Source: Orlajensenia flava (GTDB lineage: Bacteria > Actinomycetota > Actinomycetes > Actinomycetales > Microbacteriaceae). Taken from it: 64,000 bases of DNA. How positions within the stretch are numbered: position 1 is the first letter of the stretch; each line of letters opens with the position of its first letter. The notes beneath the pieces are model-generated. The model was not told the DNA's origin. It was given only the letters and a program-made list of their open reading frames with translations, and searched no databases. The translations under genes and the position numbers were made by a program. The stretch is taken from positions 1 to 64,000 of the forward strand of contig NZ_SSSN01000007.1 of assembly GCF_004801905.1 (NCBI RefSeq). Reading direction: 5' to 3'. Positions 61,651 to 64,000 of this stretch are shown here, piece after piece.

Positions 61651-63348
61651 TCAGAGCCGTCCCACCTCGATGGAGTTCATCACCGGGGTGTGCACGACGA
61701 CGGGGGCGTCCTGCTTGGGCTTCGCGGACACGAACCGGAACGTGTAGCTCGCCGACTGGCCGGGCTGCAACGAAACCTGCAGAGTCTGGACGCGGTGGCC
61801 GCCATCCGTTCCCGATTGGTAACTGACGAGCTTCCCGTCCTTCTCCACACCACCCTCGAACGCTCCCGCCGGTCCGTAGACCACCACATTCGTGGCGATG
61901 TCGCCGGCCGGGACGCCGTAGTGGCCGCCGGCTGTGACGAGGAAGGGCAGAGCGGTGGCGGCATCCGCCGGAGCGGTGTTGGTCATGGTCACGCGGATCG
62001 ACACATCAGACCGGCCGTCGTCGCGCGTGGTCTTGGCGCCCACGTCGACGGCCGTCGTGAGGTACGCGCCCATCTTGCCGCCGGTCGAGTCGTTGAGATA
62101 GACGCCGTAGGCCTGCGGGCCGGCCGTCTTCTGCACGGCCGATAGACCCGACAGCGTGGTCTTGCCGAGGATCTTCTGCTCGGCGGCGTTCGCGCTCCAG
62201 AGCGAGATGCGGTTCTCCTGCGACGAACGCACCAACCCCTTGAGCAGCGCGTCGGGCTTGGCGCCACCGCCGAGGATCGCGGTGAACGCCGAGCGCGCGG
62301 CGCTGTTGAAGTAGGCATCCTGCGCGGCTTGGTCGTCACCCCAGGTATAGGAGGTGACGAGGAGGGTCTGAACCGCGTTCTCCGCGGTGAGGGGCTGCGC
62401 GCCGGGCACAGCGACGGGACCCGTGGCGGTGAGCAGGTAGCTGAGGGCGACGGGGTCGACGGCGACGACCCCGTCGATCGTTCCGCCGAACCGCTGCGTC
62501 CACATGGCCGTCGCGAGCTGCGCCGTGAGCGGGAAGTCGGGCGTCATCGTGACGTCCTGCACGTACTCAGCCGGCCGATCGCCGTAGAGGGCCCGCGTCT
62601 CGTCGGGCAGCGCCATCACCGGCGCATCGAGGTGGTGTGGGAAATCGCCGGTGCTCGCCTGGGTGCCCAGGCTGATAGCGCCGTTCTCCGCGTGCAGCAG
62701 AGCCACCTCGCCGGGGATACCGCCGGCGGCGCGGAGCTCGGCGTTGTTCTGGAACAGCACGAGGTAGTTGCGCGGGCCGTCGGAGCCGAGCATGGTCGGC
62801 AGCACCTTCAGCGTGGTGTCGAGCCCGTCGGTGATGCCGGATGCCGTGCCGAGCGCCGATGCGAGCTTGGTGCGGGCGTCGGCGATGGGTCCGGCCAGCC
62901 CGGTCGGGTCGATCGCGTTCACGGCGTGGGATGCCCGCGTCATGGCGGCCTGGGCACGGTCGGCCGTCGGCCGCGCAGCGATGAGGGGCTTCAGGTCGAT
63001 CGCGCCGTTCTGCGGACGGAACGATGACACCCCGAGGCTCGAGCCGAGGTCCACCAGCGGGACGATCGCCGAACCGGCGGCCTCGTCGAGGCTCGACGAG
63101 AGCACTCGAACGGCGCGGAGGTTGCCGCCGACCCACGGCAGCACCTCGGTCGCGCGCCAGACCGGATCTCCGGTGAGCGATGCGGCCGACGCCGCGTGCT
63201 TCGCCAGCCCATGCGCCGCGGCGGAGGCGGTCGCGACATCCCCGGCGGCGATGGCCTTCTGGGCGACGGATGCCTGGGGCACGGCAGCCTGCAGCTCACG
63301 CGAGGCGAGCCAGCCGCGCACTCCCACCCACGCCGCGACTCCAAGCAA
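61651..63348 (-). CDS. DUF4012 membrane-anchored protein, start uncertain
   Basis: About 565 or more residues. An N-terminal helix is followed by a helical region and a large DUF4012 domain with LVLFQNNAELRAAGGIPGEVALLHAENG, TQRFGGTIDGVVAVDPVALSYLLTATGPV and a beta-rich C-terminus. The family is common in actinobacterial surface or exopolysaccharide loci; its biochemistry is unknown. The only usual start codon is TTG 63348, which would cut the helix. In-frame sequence upstream (RRRRRLIWGIVGAVVLVLLG, from about 63399) clearly completes a signal anchor, but has no ATG, GTG or TTG before a TGA at 63430-63432. Confidence 0.8.
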   Translation of the reverse strand: MLGVAAWVGVRGWLASRELQAAVPQASVAQKAIAAGDVATASAAAHGLAKHAASAASLTGDPVWRATEVLPWVGGNLRAVRVLSSSLDEAAGSAIVPLVDLGSSLGVSSFRPQNGAIDLKPLIAARPTADRAQAAMTRASHAVNAIDPTGLAGPIADARTKLASALGTASGITDGLDTTLKVLPTMLGSDGPRNYLVLFQNNAELRAAGGIPGEVALLHAENGAISLGTQASTGDFPHHLDAPVMALPDETRALYGDRPAEYVQDVTMTPDFPLTAQLATAMWTQRFGGTIDGVVAVDPVALSYLLTATGPVAVPGAQPLTAENAVQTLLVTSYTWGDDQAAQDAYFNSAARSAFTAILGGGAKPDALLKGLVRSSQENRISLWSANAAEQKILGKTTLSGLSAVQKTAGPQAYGVYLNDSTGGKMGAYLTTAVDVGAKTTRDDGRSDVSIRVTMTNTAPADAATALPFLVTAGGHYGVPAGDIATNVVVYGPAGAFEGGVEKDGKLVSYQSGTDGGHRVQTLQVSLQPGQSASYTFRFVSAKPKQDAPVVVHTPVMNSIEVGRL

Positions 63349-63406
63349 GACGAGAACGACGGCGCCGACGATCCCCCAGATCAGTCGGCGCCGTCGTCGG
63401 TTCTCG

Positions 63407-64000
63407 CTAACGGGCCGTCCTGCGACGCATCAGCAGGAACACGACCAGTCCGAGCAGTACCAGCACTGCTGCAGTGATGCCGATGGGCAGAAGCAGCGGG
63501 CTGACGCCGGTCGAGGAGAGCGAGCCCTTACTCGACGAGGTGGTCGTGTTCATGACCGTGGTGGTCGTCTTCGGGCCGGAGCACGATGCCGACTCCTCGG
63601 GGTAGGACACGGGAACCGCGATCTCGGGGTTCACCTCGATCTTCGCCGACGTGGCACTCCGCGTGGAACCGTGGTTGCCACCGGTGTAGACGTACTGCCC
63701 GTTGATCTGCTTCCAACCGGGCCATCCGGTGGGTTGGCCCGATGCATCGACCGAGGCGCCGGGCCAGAGCCTGGTTCCGGAGACGGTCCACGTGCCGGGA
63801 TCGGTAGGGGACTGGACGAGCTGGCCCAAGGGGACGACTGTCCCGTCCGGGAAGACGAGATTGGCGAAATGGCCCGTCGAGATGTTGCCGGGGTCGTTGA
63901 GCTGCACCTTGTAGACGATGTACGGCGCACCGCCGTTGCAGACGGAGCCCGCCGTCGACCCGGCGAGCGAGAGCTCCTTGGGTGGTGGGGGTGGTGGGTA
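63407..64000 (-). CDS. C-terminal part of a sortase-anchored-like surface protein
   Basis: The frame is open from the window edge to TAG 63407, so the 5' end is missing. It reads a poly-Pro stretch (PPPPPP), a beta-rich domain with Cys residues (STAGSVCNGGAPYIVYKVQLND, WPGWKQINGQYVYTGGNHGSTRSATS) and a Ser/Thr-rich linker. Then comes LSSTGVSP, a helix (LLLPIGITAAVLVLLGLVVFLL) and the tail MRRRTAR. The LSSTG-helix-Arg layout matches sortase E-type LAXTG signals loosely. It overlaps the DUF4012 frame, so the two are probably co-transcribed. Confidence 0.7.
   Translation of the reverse strand, partial: YPPPPPPKELSLAGSTAGSVCNGGAPYIVYKVQLNDPGNISTGHFANLVFPDGTVVPLGQLVQSPTDPGTWTVSGTRLWPGASVDASGQPTGWPGWKQINGQYVYTGGNHGSTRSATSAKIEVNPEIAVPVSYPEESASCSGPKTTTTVMNTTTSSSKGSLSSTGVSPLLLPIGITAAVLVLLGLVVFLLMRRRTAR

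Overview
The window is 64 kb of high-GC DNA from an actinobacterium, most likely a member of the Microbacteriaceae. This rests on the gene content: a complete late coenzyme F420 pathway beside a putative F420-0 ABC transporter, five F420-type oxidoreductases (four LLM-class, one PPOX-class), the long actinobacterial argG type, DUF3151 and DUF222/13E12 proteins, and many genes that appear to be leaderless (a TANNNT -10 element 5-7 bp before ATG or GTG). No rRNA, tRNA, CRISPR array, prophage or intact insertion sequence was seen. The region looks like ordinary chromosome with accessory catabolic and surface modules.

Layout. 1-4192: the N-terminal 1397 codons of a giant secreted DUF11-like surface protein, cut by the window edge. 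4.4-9.0 kb: housekeeping (DUF3151-purA, argG, an RNA methyltransferase). 9.1-15.2 kb: manganese transporter mntH with an operator over its promoter and a co-transcribed esterase, a VOC protein, a MarR-MATE efflux operon, an MntR-type regulator and a small stress membrane protein. 15.4-22.0 kb: HAD phosphatase, LLM enzyme, then pyrE, a 1078-residue low-complexity septum-formation-like protein and a nucleoside hydrolase in one operon. 22.1-28.3 kb: PepE peptidase, Dcu C4-dicarboxylate carrier and ThrE exporter in one operon, an MFS carrier, and a LysR regulator with a Ser/Pro microsatellite tail. 28.3-29.6 kb: an enoyl-CoA hydratase homologue and two 64-bp palindromes.

29.6-41.8 kb is the most distinctive module. 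It is a minus-strand run encoding an N-carbamoyl-beta-alanine amidohydrolase-like enzyme, a dihydropyrimidinase, an LLM flavin/F420 oxidoreductase, an NMT1/THI5-type ABC importer with two different permeases, a class III aminotransferase and a methylmalonate-/malonate-semialdehyde dehydrogenase, with a divergent MocR regulator. Together these account for uptake of a pyrimidine-like compound and its conversion to acetyl-CoA, except that no dihydropyrimidine dehydrogenase is present. The LLM enzyme sits where that activity is needed.

42-51 kb: a 13E12 HNH protein with a LexA-like box, a membrane-protein pseudogene killed by one TGA, an ECF42 sigma factor with its DGPF/YciI partner, an LLM enzyme, a serine hydrolase, and two small regulator-target pairs (VOC-HxlR and MmyB-type regulator/SDR). 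51.4-61.6 kb: the F420 region, with the putative F420-0 ABC transporter, cofD, an inserted ABC-2 exporter with a LolA-like protein, and LLM-cofE-cofC-PPOX in a tightly overlapping operon. 61.6-64 kb: a DUF4012 protein and the C-terminus of a sortase-anchored-like surface protein. A dispersed palindromic repeat built on GGTTGAGTAGC and GCGTATCGAGACCC recurs between genes, and the hexamer GGATGC/GCATCC is conspicuously frequent on both strands.
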